Below, piece by piece: positions 6,538 to 12,728 of a stretch of 12,728 bases of DNA; position 1 is the stretch's first letter; the number at the start of each line of letters is the position of its first letter. The position numbers and the translations under genes are program-made. Under the pieces are notes generated by a model, which saw nothing but the letters and a program-made list of their open reading frames with translations, was not told the DNA's origin and did not search any database. The stretch spans positions 1 to 12,728 of the forward strand of contig CAMQVM010000021.1 of the NCBI GenBank assembly GCA_947038135.1, given 5' to 3'. The DNA is from an uncultured Rikenellaceae bacterium (lineage in GTDB: Bacteria > Bacteroidota > Bacteroidia > Bacteroidales > Rikenellaceae).

Positions 6538-7129
6538 TTTCTATAAGTTTATCAATCAATAGGTTAAGGCTCTTACTAAGGTTAGATATTGAGGTATCAT
6601 AGTCCCAAGCATCATGATTAGTGTCGACTAAATTAGATATAGTACGCACCTCTAAAAATTTGACTCCTAGCTTTGTACAGGTATAAAAAAAGCCTGCACC
6701 CTCCATACTCTCTACATCAATACCATCGGTGGCTACAAACGAAGCGATTGCACAATTCATAGAGTTTGCTGTTCCACGCTTTAGTGGCATATATGGCTCA
6801 ATATGCGGACACTCGATAGGTGATAAAACCTCAAAATTCATATCAAAACAATCGCTGCTAATATGCCTAAAACCGTCAGGATAGAAGAGCCCTAGATCTG
6901 CTTGGTTCTCTTGTGTTACAAGAACAGTATCACCAATTTTAAGATCTACACCTTTATAAACTCCTGCAATACCACCCATGATTATTATATCGGGGGTGGT
7001 GTCGATAACAGCCTTATAAGTGCCAAATGTAGCCGCTATAAGACCAACGCCACAGAAGGTCACCTCAACGTCTTTTCGTGTAAAATATTTTGCTTCGTCT
7101 ATTGTAGGAAAAACAACTGTAATTTTCAT
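6530..7129 (-). CDS. mqnB: Futalosine hydrolase (futalosine nucleosidase)
   Basis: MqnB removes hypoxanthine from futalosine to give dehypoxanthine futalosine, an early step of the futalosine menaquinone pathway. The 199-residue protein belongs to the nucleoside phosphorylase/MTA-SAH nucleosidase superfamily: CGVGLIAA (26-33), IIIMGGIAG (48-56), GDTVLV (66-71), ESMEGAGFFY (140-149, with the purine/ribose-binding Met-Glu), and the C-terminal RTISNLVD (162-169) followed by AWDYD (174-178). The ISN-x-V and W signature near the end is typical of futalosine hydrolases rather than MTA/SAH nucleosidases, and the downstream mqnD supports this. It starts 67 bp after the ftsI stop with no evident promoter between them, so it may be read from the division genes upstream. 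Confidence 0.9.
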   Translation of the reverse strand: MKITVVFPTIDEAKYFTRKDVEVTFCGVGLIAATFGTYKAVIDTTPDIIIMGGIAGVYKGVDLKIGDTVLVTQENQADLGLFYPDGFRHISSDCFDMNFEVLSPIECPHIEPYMPLKRGTANSMNCAIASFVATDGIDVESMEGAGFFYTCTKLGVKFLEVRTISNLVDTNHDAWDYDTSISNLSKSLNLLIDKLIENE

Positions 7130-7196
7130 GTTTGAAATATATATGTAATTTTATAACTGCTTTAAAAACAACTATATTAATGATTATATTTGCTTG

Positions 7197-9401
7197 TTAA
7201 GGTTCTAACATTAAAGTTAAGGTTTTAGTCTTTGCCATCGTCTCGCCAGCTTTTGGCTTTTGCGATACTATTTTACCACTCCCTTTCACAATAACTTTCA
7301 ACCCTATTTTATTTGTTACATAAACAGCATCACGAAGCCCCAGCCCTACAAAATCAGGCAAAGTAATTGTGTCCATCTCCACCAGCTTCTCAATATCTTT
7401 GATTGCTGCTTTTGATCGTAGCTGAGAGTCGACAGTGATATAACCACCACGCACCCTTGTAAGGTGAGGAGGTAAATTAAGCTCTTTAGCCACTATATGT
7501 ATCTTTTTAGAGTCGCCACCTTTAATTACCAACTGCTTATCTTTAGGGTTAACAACTTTAGGTTTAAGCTTTAGGTTTGCTGCTGTTGGTCGCTCGATAT
7601 CATTACCCCATGATACAGCTTGTGCATAAACCTTGTCGGCAATAGCCCTAAATACAGGACCTGAAAGCTGACCACCATAGTATTGGTCTCTAGTGCCATC
7701 TTTATGAAACACCTCCATGGCTACAATGCAGCTATATTGTGGGTTATCAGCAGGAAAATAGCCCACCATTGTGGCTAAGTAGCTACGACCACCATCGTAA
7801 TGATAGCCTAAATTTCCTTTTGACACTTGAGCAGTTCCACTCTTGCCTGCCACCTTATAGTTTTTGTTTAAAAGCATTTTTGCTGTTCCATCATTAACAA
7901 CCTGCTCGAGGGTATACTGCAACTCTCGAATAACTTTTTGTGAGGCGATCATTGGGTGTATAGTATCGGTCTTTTCAAGCTTGAAGATGTTAGAGTTTGA
8001 CGAGTAGCCATGTATCATGCGTGGCTCTACATAAACCCCATTGTTAGCAACAGCGTTATATATAGCTAAAGTGTGTAGCGGAGTCATCATAAGCCCATAA
8101 CCATACGACATCATAGGAAGTGTAACACCACTCCAAAACTTATCTCCAGGCTCATATATTACAGGCGCTGCTGCACCAGGTATTTCAAAATCAAATGGTT
8201 TATTGAACCCTCGACTTTTCACAAAATCGACATATTGTTGTGGTTTCCTGCCATATTGATCATACATAACCTTTGCAAACCCGATATTTGAAGAGACCTC
8301 AAACATCCTCCGCATATTTACAACTCCATGTGGGCGTGTATCTACAACCTTGGCTTGAGATATATACTCTACCCCATCGCCACAATCTACCATTTTATTT
8401 ATTGAGAGCTTACGATTTTCAAGAAAAGCGAGTAAGTTTACCAATTTGTAGGTAGACCCAGGCTCCATGTTTTTTGCGATACCATAGTTGTAGATATCTG
8501 AATAGGTGCCATTATTTTTTCGCCCTAAATTTGCAAGAGCTCGCACCTCTCCAGTTTTAACATCCATAAGTATTGCTGTACCCCACTCTGCTTTATGTTT
8601 TGTAAGCTGCTCTCGAAGCACATCTTCAGCAACATCTTGCACCTCGATATTTATTGTAGTAATTACATCTATTCCATTAACTGGCGGTTTGTTTCTATCG
8701 CCCACAACTGGCATCCAGAATGTACCTGACACCTTTTGGTAGAGCATCAAGCCATCTTTACCCTTCAAAATAGAGTCTTGCGACAACTCTATACCCGTTG
8801 TTGGTCCATCGACACTCATGCGACCAATAGAGCGTGATGCTAGCTCTCCATAGGGGTGTGTTCGGTATTGTAGAGTATCTAAAACCCATCCACCCTTAAA
8901 CCTACCCTCTTTAAGCAGCGGAAACTTCAACAGCTTTTCAAGCTCTAGGTAGTCGACACGTCGAGGTGATACTCTTCTATAACGATCGCCGTTCTTTTTC
9001 CATTTAAAAAGGTTGCTTTGGTATTCAGAGGCTGATTTATCTTTGTAGAAAGAGGCTAGCTTTTTAGATAGTGCCTTTAACCTGTTATCAAGGCTGTCGG
9101 TATCAAAGCCCGTAGATTTAAAATCCATATATAGATGAAAATGTGGCAATGTTGTAGAAAGCACCTTTTCATCATAGCTTTTTATTGCACCACGCTGTGC
9201 TTTTATTGTTCTATACTCTAGGTTACGTGTATTTGTTGCCATTGCACGCAGCCGTGTCCCCTCTTTTGAGTATTGCAGATATATGATCATCCCTATAAAG
9301 GTAAGAGCAGCACACAAGAAAATAAAGTACAGCACCAGTGCTCGGGTGCGCACACTAACTTTTGCTTGCGTATGTTGTGGTCTTGGCTTTAACTCATCCA
9401 T
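7197..9401 (-). CDS. ftsI: Septal peptidoglycan transpeptidase FtsI (penicillin-binding protein 3 type) with C-terminal PASTA domain
   Basis: This 734-residue class B penicillin-binding protein cross-links septal peptidoglycan. A short cytoplasmic tail is followed by one membrane segment (about 21-43). The dimerisation/pedestal domain comes next, beginning around QRGAI (69-73). The transpeptidase domain carries all three active-site motifs: EPGSTYK (nucleophile S316, K319), SSN (370-372) and KSGTAQ (520-525). A single PASTA domain occupies about 677-734 (LPDFVGLGLRDAV onward), common in Bacteroidota FtsI and in Gram-positive PBP2x. A purine-rich AAGAGAG lies about 10 nt before the ATG. It follows ftsL by 66 bp. 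The usual next gene murE is replaced by mqnB. Confidence 0.94.
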   Translation of the reverse strand: MDELKPRPQHTQAKVSVRTRALVLYFIFLCAALTFIGMIIYLQYSKEGTRLRAMATNTRNLEYRTIKAQRGAIKSYDEKVLSTTLPHFHLYMDFKSTGFDTDSLDNRLKALSKKLASFYKDKSASEYQSNLFKWKKNGDRYRRVSPRRVDYLELEKLLKFPLLKEGRFKGGWVLDTLQYRTHPYGELASRSIGRMSVDGPTTGIELSQDSILKGKDGLMLYQKVSGTFWMPVVGDRNKPPVNGIDVITTINIEVQDVAEDVLREQLTKHKAEWGTAILMDVKTGEVRALANLGRKNNGTYSDIYNYGIAKNMEPGSTYKLVNLLAFLENRKLSINKMVDCGDGVEYISQAKVVDTRPHGVVNMRRMFEVSSNIGFAKVMYDQYGRKPQQYVDFVKSRGFNKPFDFEIPGAAAPVIYEPGDKFWSGVTLPMMSYGYGLMMTPLHTLAIYNAVANNGVYVEPRMIHGYSSNSNIFKLEKTDTIHPMIASQKVIRELQYTLEQVVNDGTAKMLLNKNYKVAGKSGTAQVSKGNLGYHYDGGRSYLATMVGYFPADNPQYSCIVAMEVFHKDGTRDQYYGGQLSGPVFRAIADKVYAQAVSWGNDIERPTAANLKLKPKVVNPKDKQLVIKGGDSKKIHIVAKELNLPPHLTRVRGGYITVDSQLRSKAAIKDIEKLVEMDTITLPDFVGLGLRDAVYVTNKIGLKVIVKGSGKIVSQKPKAGETMAKTKTLTLMLEP

Positions 9402-9467
9402 CTAAATTACTCTCTTGTTTTATTGCAGCTGCCATTTATGCGCTACTTGTTGGTGTTGCTTGTTGTG

Positions 9468-9785
9468 TTACTTATTGGCACTACTATTTGGAAATAGCAC
9501 TTCAGGTGGGTTTTCAGTCTCTAAAAGCCCCATCTTTTTCTGCTTAACTTGCTTTACTATCGCCGACTCTTTTGTTATTGATATTAGCTGTGTACGTGTT
9601 GTTTCTGCTGTAACCGAAAGATTCAATATCTTCCGTTTTGCCCTATTTATATCATTATGAAGCTTCTGCACTGCAAAGATATTAAATATATATATAATTG
9701 TCAAAATAAATATATATATAACAGCAGGGATACGCTTACGCACCCATTTTTGCTCAATCCACTTTCCCGATACAAACTGTTTCAT
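9468..9785 (-). CDS. ftsL: FtsL-like cell-division protein
   Basis: This is a 105-residue single-pass membrane protein: a basic cytoplasmic N-terminus (KQKWVRKR region), a membrane segment at about 19-40, and then a heptad-like helical region (about 41-85) that should lie outside the membrane. FtsL forms a complex with FtsB/FtsQ that recruits and activates FtsW-FtsI at the septum. Sequence conservation in this family is very low, so the call rests on size, topology, and position between rsmH (9 nt upstream) and ftsI (66 nt downstream), which is the standard dcw order. It is written without an obvious Shine-Dalgarno sequence, and the 9-nt gap to rsmH suggests coupled translation. Confidence 0.85.
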   Translation of the reverse strand: MKQFVSGKWIEQKWVRKRIPAVIYIFILTIIYIFNIFAVQKLHNDINRAKRKILNLSVTAETTRTQLISITKESAIVKQVKQKKMGLLETENPPEVLFPNSSANK

Positions 9786-9794
9786 TACCCAATA

Positions 9795-10694
9795 TTATAA
9801 TTTAACTACTGTTCTTAACTTAGCACTACGTGAACGAGAGTTCTCTTCTACTTCACTATTTGATGCAACAATTGGCTTTGAAGCCTTTGCAAGCGGTGAA
9901 CTGCTCCTGCCATATATATCACTCTCAATCTTTCCATGTATGTTTCCTGAGCGAAAAAAGTTTTTCACCGCTCTGTCTTCTAACGAGTGATATGTTATAA
10001 TAGCAAATACCCCACCACTGTTAAGCATTTTAAGCCCCTGCTCAAGCATCATCTTTAGTGCCTCCATCTCTCGGTTTACCTCTATGCGTATTGCTTGAAA
10101 CAGCTTAGCGTTAAATTTAGACTCTTCTCGAGGAGGTGTAACACACTTCACAGCTTCTACAAGCTCGAAAGTTGTTGTGATAGGGCTAATTTCACGTGCA
10201 CGAACTACTGCCGATGCCACTTTATGAGGCATCTTTAACTCTCCGTAGTCACGAAATATTGTTAATAGTTGTAGATGTGTATACTCATTTATGACATTAT
10301 ATGCCGAAAAAGCCCCCTCTTGATTCATACGCATATCAAGTGGCGCATCAAACCTAAATGAAAAACCTCTTTGCGCCTCATCAAAATGGTGAAACGAAAC
10401 ACCAAGGTCGGCTAATATTCCATCAACACTTTCTACACCCCTATGACGCAACTGTCCACGTAAAAACCTAAAATTACTATGAACAAAGTTGAATTTGGAA
10501 TCATTTAGTATATTTTGTTTTGCATCGCCATCTTGATCGAATGAAAATAGCCTACCATTTTCACCAAGCGATGCTAGTATAGCTTTGGAGTGTCCACCGC
10601 CTCCAAACGTTAAATCAACGTATGTTCCGTTCGGTTTTATATCGAGTTCTTCTATTGTCTCAGTTAAGAGAGCAGGTATGTGATACTGTAACAT
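9795..10694 (-). CDS. rsmH: 16S rRNA (cytosine(1402)-N(4))-methyltransferase
   Basis: RsmH (MraW) methylates N4 of C1402 in the decoding centre of 16S rRNA using S-adenosylmethionine. The protein has about 299 residues from the ATG at 10694; a TTG two codons earlier (10700) would add only two residues. Diagnostic motifs are HIPALL at the N-terminus, VDLTFGGGGHS (SAM-binding loop), ILADLGVS, QRGFSFRFDAPLDMRM, AKLFQAIRIEVN, ITYHSLEDR and the C-terminal SRSAKLRTV. It is the first gene of the minus-strand series and the first remaining gene of the dcw cluster. The mraZ gene that normally precedes it is absent, and the next gene upstream is divergent. Confidence 0.96.
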   Translation of the reverse strand: MLQYHIPALLTETIEELDIKPNGTYVDLTFGGGGHSKAILASLGENGRLFSFDQDGDAKQNILNDSKFNFVHSNFRFLRGQLRHRGVESVDGILADLGVSFHHFDEAQRGFSFRFDAPLDMRMNQEGAFSAYNVINEYTHLQLLTIFRDYGELKMPHKVASAVVRAREISPITTTFELVEAVKCVTPPREESKFNAKLFQAIRIEVNREMEALKMMLEQGLKMLNSGGVFAIITYHSLEDRAVKNFFRSGNIHGKIESDIYGRSSSPLAKASKPIVASNSEVEENSRSRSAKLRTVVKL

Positions 10695-10717
10695 TAGCAA
10701 TTATTTTATCTTTGGTG

Positions 10718-10725
10718 CAAAGTTA
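10718..10725 (-). promoter_or_regulatory. Probable -7 box for the rsmH-ftsL-ftsI series
   Basis: On the minus strand this reads TAACTTTG, which matches the Bacteroidota -7 consensus TAnnTTTG. Transcription would start near 10711, leaving a leader of under 20 nt before the rsmH ATG at 10694. I do not see a good -33 TTTG. The box is 15 bp from the opposite-facing box at 10740-10747. Confidence 0.45.
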
Positions 10726-10739
10726 ATAAATATTATTAT

Positions 10740-10747
10740 TACTTTTG
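10740..10747 (+). promoter_or_regulatory. Probable -7 box for the glsA-glsB operon
   Basis: TACTTTTG matches TAnnTTTG. The nearest upstream TTTG (10711-10714) is 25 bp away, wider than the usual 19-21 bp, so the -33 part is weak. Transcription would start near 10754, about 48 nt before the ATG at 10802. Confidence 0.4.
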
Positions 10748-10801
10748 CATCTTATAAGTGCTCTTTTTACTTTTAAGGGCTTTTAATTGAAAATAAATAG
10801 A

Positions 10802-11602
10802 ATGAAAGTAAACGTAAGAGAGATTGTTAGGGATAAAAACGTAGCACTTTATAAAAAAATACCAAATTTTCTTTTTTCACTATTAGAGAGAATAGTTTGC
10901 CAAAAAGAGGTTAATGACCTGCTTGAAGCTAACGGACACTGCAAAAATGTACCTTTTATTTCATCATCGCTCGACTATCTTAATGTTACCCGCATAGTAG
11001 ATGGCAAAGAGAACATAAAAAATGGCAAGAAATATGTATTTGCATCTAACCACCCCTTAGGTGGCGTTGATGCATTTGTACTTGCTGAGGCCATGGATAG
11101 CCAGCTAGGCTCGGCAAAGATCGTTGTTAATGATATACTAATGAAGCTTGAACCACTTGCTGGAATATGTGTTCCTGTTAACAAACATGGCAAACAAACA
11201 CCTGAAAATATAGCTGCCTTGAATAAGGTTTTCATGAGCAGCACACCTATTTTATACTTCCCTGCAGGACTATGTTCACGCAAGATAAAAGGTAAGATAG
11301 TAGATACAAAATGGAAAAATAGCTTTGTTAAAAAAGCCATTGAAACTGAAAGAGATATTATTCCTGTATGGATTGATAGCGTAAATTCATCTTTTTTCTA
11401 TAACTTTGCAGCATGGCGCAAGCGATTAGGCATAAAAGCTAACCTTGAAATGTTACTGCTTCCTAGCGAATTATTTAAAAAGCGAGGAAAAAGCATCCGA
11501 ATAGTATTTGGCGAACCAATACCTTACACTAAGCTTGCAGAGACAAAAAACATAGCTAAAAGCGTAACAGAGATTAAAGAGAAGTGCTACAACTTAAAAT
11601 AA
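10802..11602 (+). CDS. glsA: Lysophospholipid-type O-acyltransferase, probably the second enzyme of glycine-lipid synthesis
   Basis: This protein of about 266 residues belongs to the PlsC/OlsA-like acyltransferase group. The catalytic block reads ASNHPLGGVD (81-90), with His84 and Asp90 separated by five residues rather than the usual four of NHx4D; from memory, the HPLGG form is normal for this Bacteroidota subfamily. The acceptor/phosphate-binding block is FPAGLCSR (153-160), and PVWID (188-192) is the last family motif. There is no clear membrane helix. In Bacteroides, GlsA adds a second fatty acid, by ester bond, to the 3-hydroxyl of N-acyl glycine. The N-acyltransferase encoded next supports the same role here. 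An in-frame TTG at 10787 would add five residues; the ATG is preferred, but no Shine-Dalgarno sequence decides. Confidence 0.82.
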   Translation: MKVNVREIVRDKNVALYKKIPNFLFSLLERIVCQKEVNDLLEANGHCKNVPFISSSLDYLNVTRIVDGKENIKNGKKYVFASNHPLGGVDAFVLAEAMDSQLGSAKIVVNDILMKLEPLAGICVPVNKHGKQTPENIAALNKVFMSSTPILYFPAGLCSRKIKGKIVDTKWKNSFVKKAIETERDIIPVWIDSVNSSFFYNFAAWRKRLGIKANLEMLLLPSELFKKRGKSIRIVFGEPIPYTKLAETKNIAKSVTEIKEKCYNLK

Positions 11603-11622
11603 CCACCTATGCACAATATAAG

Positions 11623-11628
11623 AAGAGG
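11623..11628 (+). promoter_or_regulatory. glsB: Ribosome binding site that fixes the glsB start
   Basis: AAGAGG lies 7 nt before the ATG at 11636. The earlier in-frame ATG at 11609 would place this site inside the coding region and has no such sequence before it. The later start also removes nine poorly supported residues. Confidence 0.7.
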
Positions 11629-11635
11629 TAAAAAT

Positions 11636-12574
11636 ATGAATGACACTAAATTTCCAAACACAATTGACGCTATCAGCACTTCTATTTTAATGGAGGAGCT
11701 GTCAGGATGTGAGGTGCTTCGTAAGACGAAATACGGATCTAATGATTTATATGTTGTAAATAACAAAGAGCAACCAAACATAATGAGAGAGATAGGTCGA
11801 CTTCGTGAGGTTACTTTTCGTGAAGCAGGAGGCGGAACAGGCTCAGAGATAGACATAGACGAATCAGACATAGAAGAAGATGGCTACAAACAACTTATTG
11901 TATGGAACCCCGATGAGAATGAAATAATAGGAGGATACCGCTTTATTGTATCTAACGCCTGCGACACAAAACACTTATCAACTGAGCACTACTTTGAGTT
12001 TTCAGATGCATTTAGAAAAGATTACCTACCATATATGATTGAACTAGGTCGCTCATTTGTACAGCCAAAATACCAAGGGCGACGTGGAAGCCCTAAAGGA
12101 GCATTTGCACTCGACAACCTTTGGGAGGGGCTTGGAGCAATTGCACTAAAGCACCCACATACCAAATACTATTTTGGGAAGGTTACAATGTATGTAAAGT
12201 ATAACAAGAATGCCCGCAACGAGCTTATATACTTCATTAAGCGCTATTTTGCTGATGATTTATCGCTTCTACGACCTTTGTGCCCGAAGGAGATAATTTA
12301 TGACACAGATGCGATGAATGCGATATATTGCAATAAAAACTACGTTGACAACTATAAGCTGCTATCTAAGAGGATACGTGAACATGGTGAGGTTATACCA
12401 CCACTTATTAATGCTTACATCAATTTATCGCCTACACTAAAGGTGTTTGACACTGTTTGCAATGAAGACTTTGGAGCAGTTGATGAAACTGGTATTCTGG
12501 TAACTATCAATGATATTTATGATGATAAGTTTGAGCGCTATTTAGGTATTAAAAAAAGCATGAGAAAATCTTAG
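11636..12574 (+). CDS. glsB: GNAT-family N-acyltransferase, probably glycine N-acyltransferase of glycine-lipid synthesis
   Basis: This 312-residue protein resembles OlsB/hemolysin-type N-acyltransferases. The first half carries the conserved REIGRLREVTF (51-61) and a following acidic stretch, IDIDESDIEED (72-82). The GNAT core follows: QLIVWNPDENEIIGGYRF (86-103), then YMIELGRSFVQPKYQ (133-147), where the ELGRS-x-V segment is the most characteristic motif. The C-terminal part (GAIALKHP onward) is typical of the Bacteroidota family. In Bacteroides, GlsB joins a 3-hydroxy fatty acid to glycine, giving the N-acyl glycine commendamide, which GlsA then acylates. The gene starts 33 nt after glsA and is followed by a strong terminator, so the two form a compact operon. 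The amino acid acceptor could differ; glycine is inferred from family and pairing. Confidence 0.85.
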   Translation: MNDTKFPNTIDAISTSILMEELSGCEVLRKTKYGSNDLYVVNNKEQPNIMREIGRLREVTFREAGGGTGSEIDIDESDIEEDGYKQLIVWNPDENEIIGGYRFIVSNACDTKHLSTEHYFEFSDAFRKDYLPYMIELGRSFVQPKYQGRRGSPKGAFALDNLWEGLGAIALKHPHTKYYFGKVTMYVKYNKNARNELIYFIKRYFADDLSLLRPLCPKEIIYDTDAMNAIYCNKNYVDNYKLLSKRIREHGEVIPPLINAYINLSPTLKVFDTVCNEDFGAVDETGILVTINDIYDDKFERYLGIKKSMRKS

Positions 12575-12592
12575 CCTAACAAGGATTATAAA

Positions 12593-12639
12593 CAAAAAAG
12601 GCGATTCACAAAACATAGTTTTGTGAATCGCCTTTTTTG
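12593..12639. terminator. Perfect 22-bp hairpin, intrinsic terminator of the glsA-glsB operon
   Basis: The arms 12593-12614 and 12618-12639 are perfect reverse complements around a 3-nt loop (ATA). The stem core is GGCGATTCACAAAAC, flanked by six A on the left and six T on the right. The symmetric A/T flanks allow termination in both directions. It lies 18 bp after the glsB stop. The core is shared with the palindrome at 12679-12714. Confidence 0.9.
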
Positions 12640-12678
12640 ATGTATGACACTCAAAAACAGAATATTTTTCATAATATA

Positions 12679-12714
12679 GGCTGATTCGCAAAACCTTGGT
12701 TTTGTGAATCAGCC
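12679..12714. repeat. Second palindrome, closely related to the terminator at 12593-12639
   Basis: GGCTGATTCGCAAAACC (12679-12695) pairs with GGTTTTGTGAATCAGCC (12698-12714), all Watson-Crick except one G-T pair, with two bases at the turn. The core GATTCRCAAAAC/GTTTTGTGAATC is the same as in the first hairpin 40 bp upstream, but no T-run follows within the window on either side. A small TCCC-GAA-GGGA palindrome follows at the window end (12718-12728). It may belong to a dispersed palindromic repeat family or to the end of a neighbouring convergent gene outside the window. Confidence 0.7.
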
Positions 12715-12728
12715 AGCTCCCGAAGGGA

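Noticed and set aside
7185..7192. TATATTTG box on the plus strand just before the 3' end of ftsI
   Set aside because: No plausible plus-strand gene follows, and there is no -33 box at the right spacing. AT-rich intergenic sequence produces such matches by chance.
9402..9467. Possible extra small gene or frameshift between ftsL and ftsI
   Set aside because: The 66-bp gap has no start codon with a supported reading frame on the minus strand. Both neighbours have normal ends for their families.
12679..12728. End of an insertion sequence or an attachment site
   Set aside because: There is no transposase or integrase in the window, no target-site duplication can be seen, and the element continues beyond the window edge. 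A related palindromic repeat is the simpler reading.
1..12728. A new defence, secretion or other multi-gene system
   Set aside because: All twelve genes but one fall into known housekeeping, envelope or cofactor families, and the remaining one (1074-1685) stands alone. No cluster of unknown genes is present.

Overview
This window is an AT-rich chromosomal segment from a member of the Bacteroidota, most likely Bacteroidales. The evidence is threefold. Several intergenic regions carry the Bacteroidota promoter -7 box (TAnnTTTG). Most genes lack a clear Shine-Dalgarno sequence. The gene families also fit: a Bacteroidota-type long RelA/SpoT protein, a short FtsL followed by a PASTA-tailed FtsI, and a glycine-lipid acyltransferase pair. 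I see no phage, transposon, CRISPR or plasmid genes, and no tRNA or rRNA.

Layout. (1) Positions 1-925, minus: a lipoprotein of the beta-propeller glutaminyl cyclase family, cut by the left edge. (2) 1074-1685, plus: a polytopic membrane protein that looks like a degenerate PAP2-type protein; its promoter overlaps that of the cyclase gene. (3) 1785-1940, plus: rpmH (ribosomal protein L34), which ends in a strong terminator. (4) 2171-4315, plus: a long RelA/SpoT (p)ppGpp enzyme. Its promoter overlaps the rpmH terminator and it has a structured leader of about 140 nt. (5) 4316-4539: a convergent intergenic region with a 16-bp tandem repeat. (6) 4540-10694, minus: six genes in one direction, in transcription order rsmH, ftsL, ftsI, mqnB, mqnD, holA. 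(7) 10802-12574, plus: an O-acyltransferase and an N-acyltransferase (glsA-glsB type), divergent from rsmH. (8) 12575-12728: two related long palindromes, the first a good terminator.

How the genes work together. rsmH-ftsL-ftsI is the usual start of the division and cell-wall (dcw) cluster, but mraZ is absent upstream and murE/mraY are absent downstream. Two genes of the futalosine route to menaquinone (mqnB and mqnD, overlapping by 8 nt) and the DNA polymerase III delta subunit gene follow instead. The acyltransferase pair should make N-acyl glycine and then a diacylated glycine lipid of the cell envelope. The RelA/SpoT protein has an intact-looking synthetase, but its hydrolase domain has lost several conserved residues, so it probably mainly synthesises (p)ppGpp.

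I found no clearly new multi-gene system. The items most worth checking are the degenerate RelA/SpoT hydrolase, the terminator/promoter overlap and leader before it, the twin palindromes at the right end, the 16-bp tandem repeat, the split dcw cluster and the degenerate PAP2-like protein.
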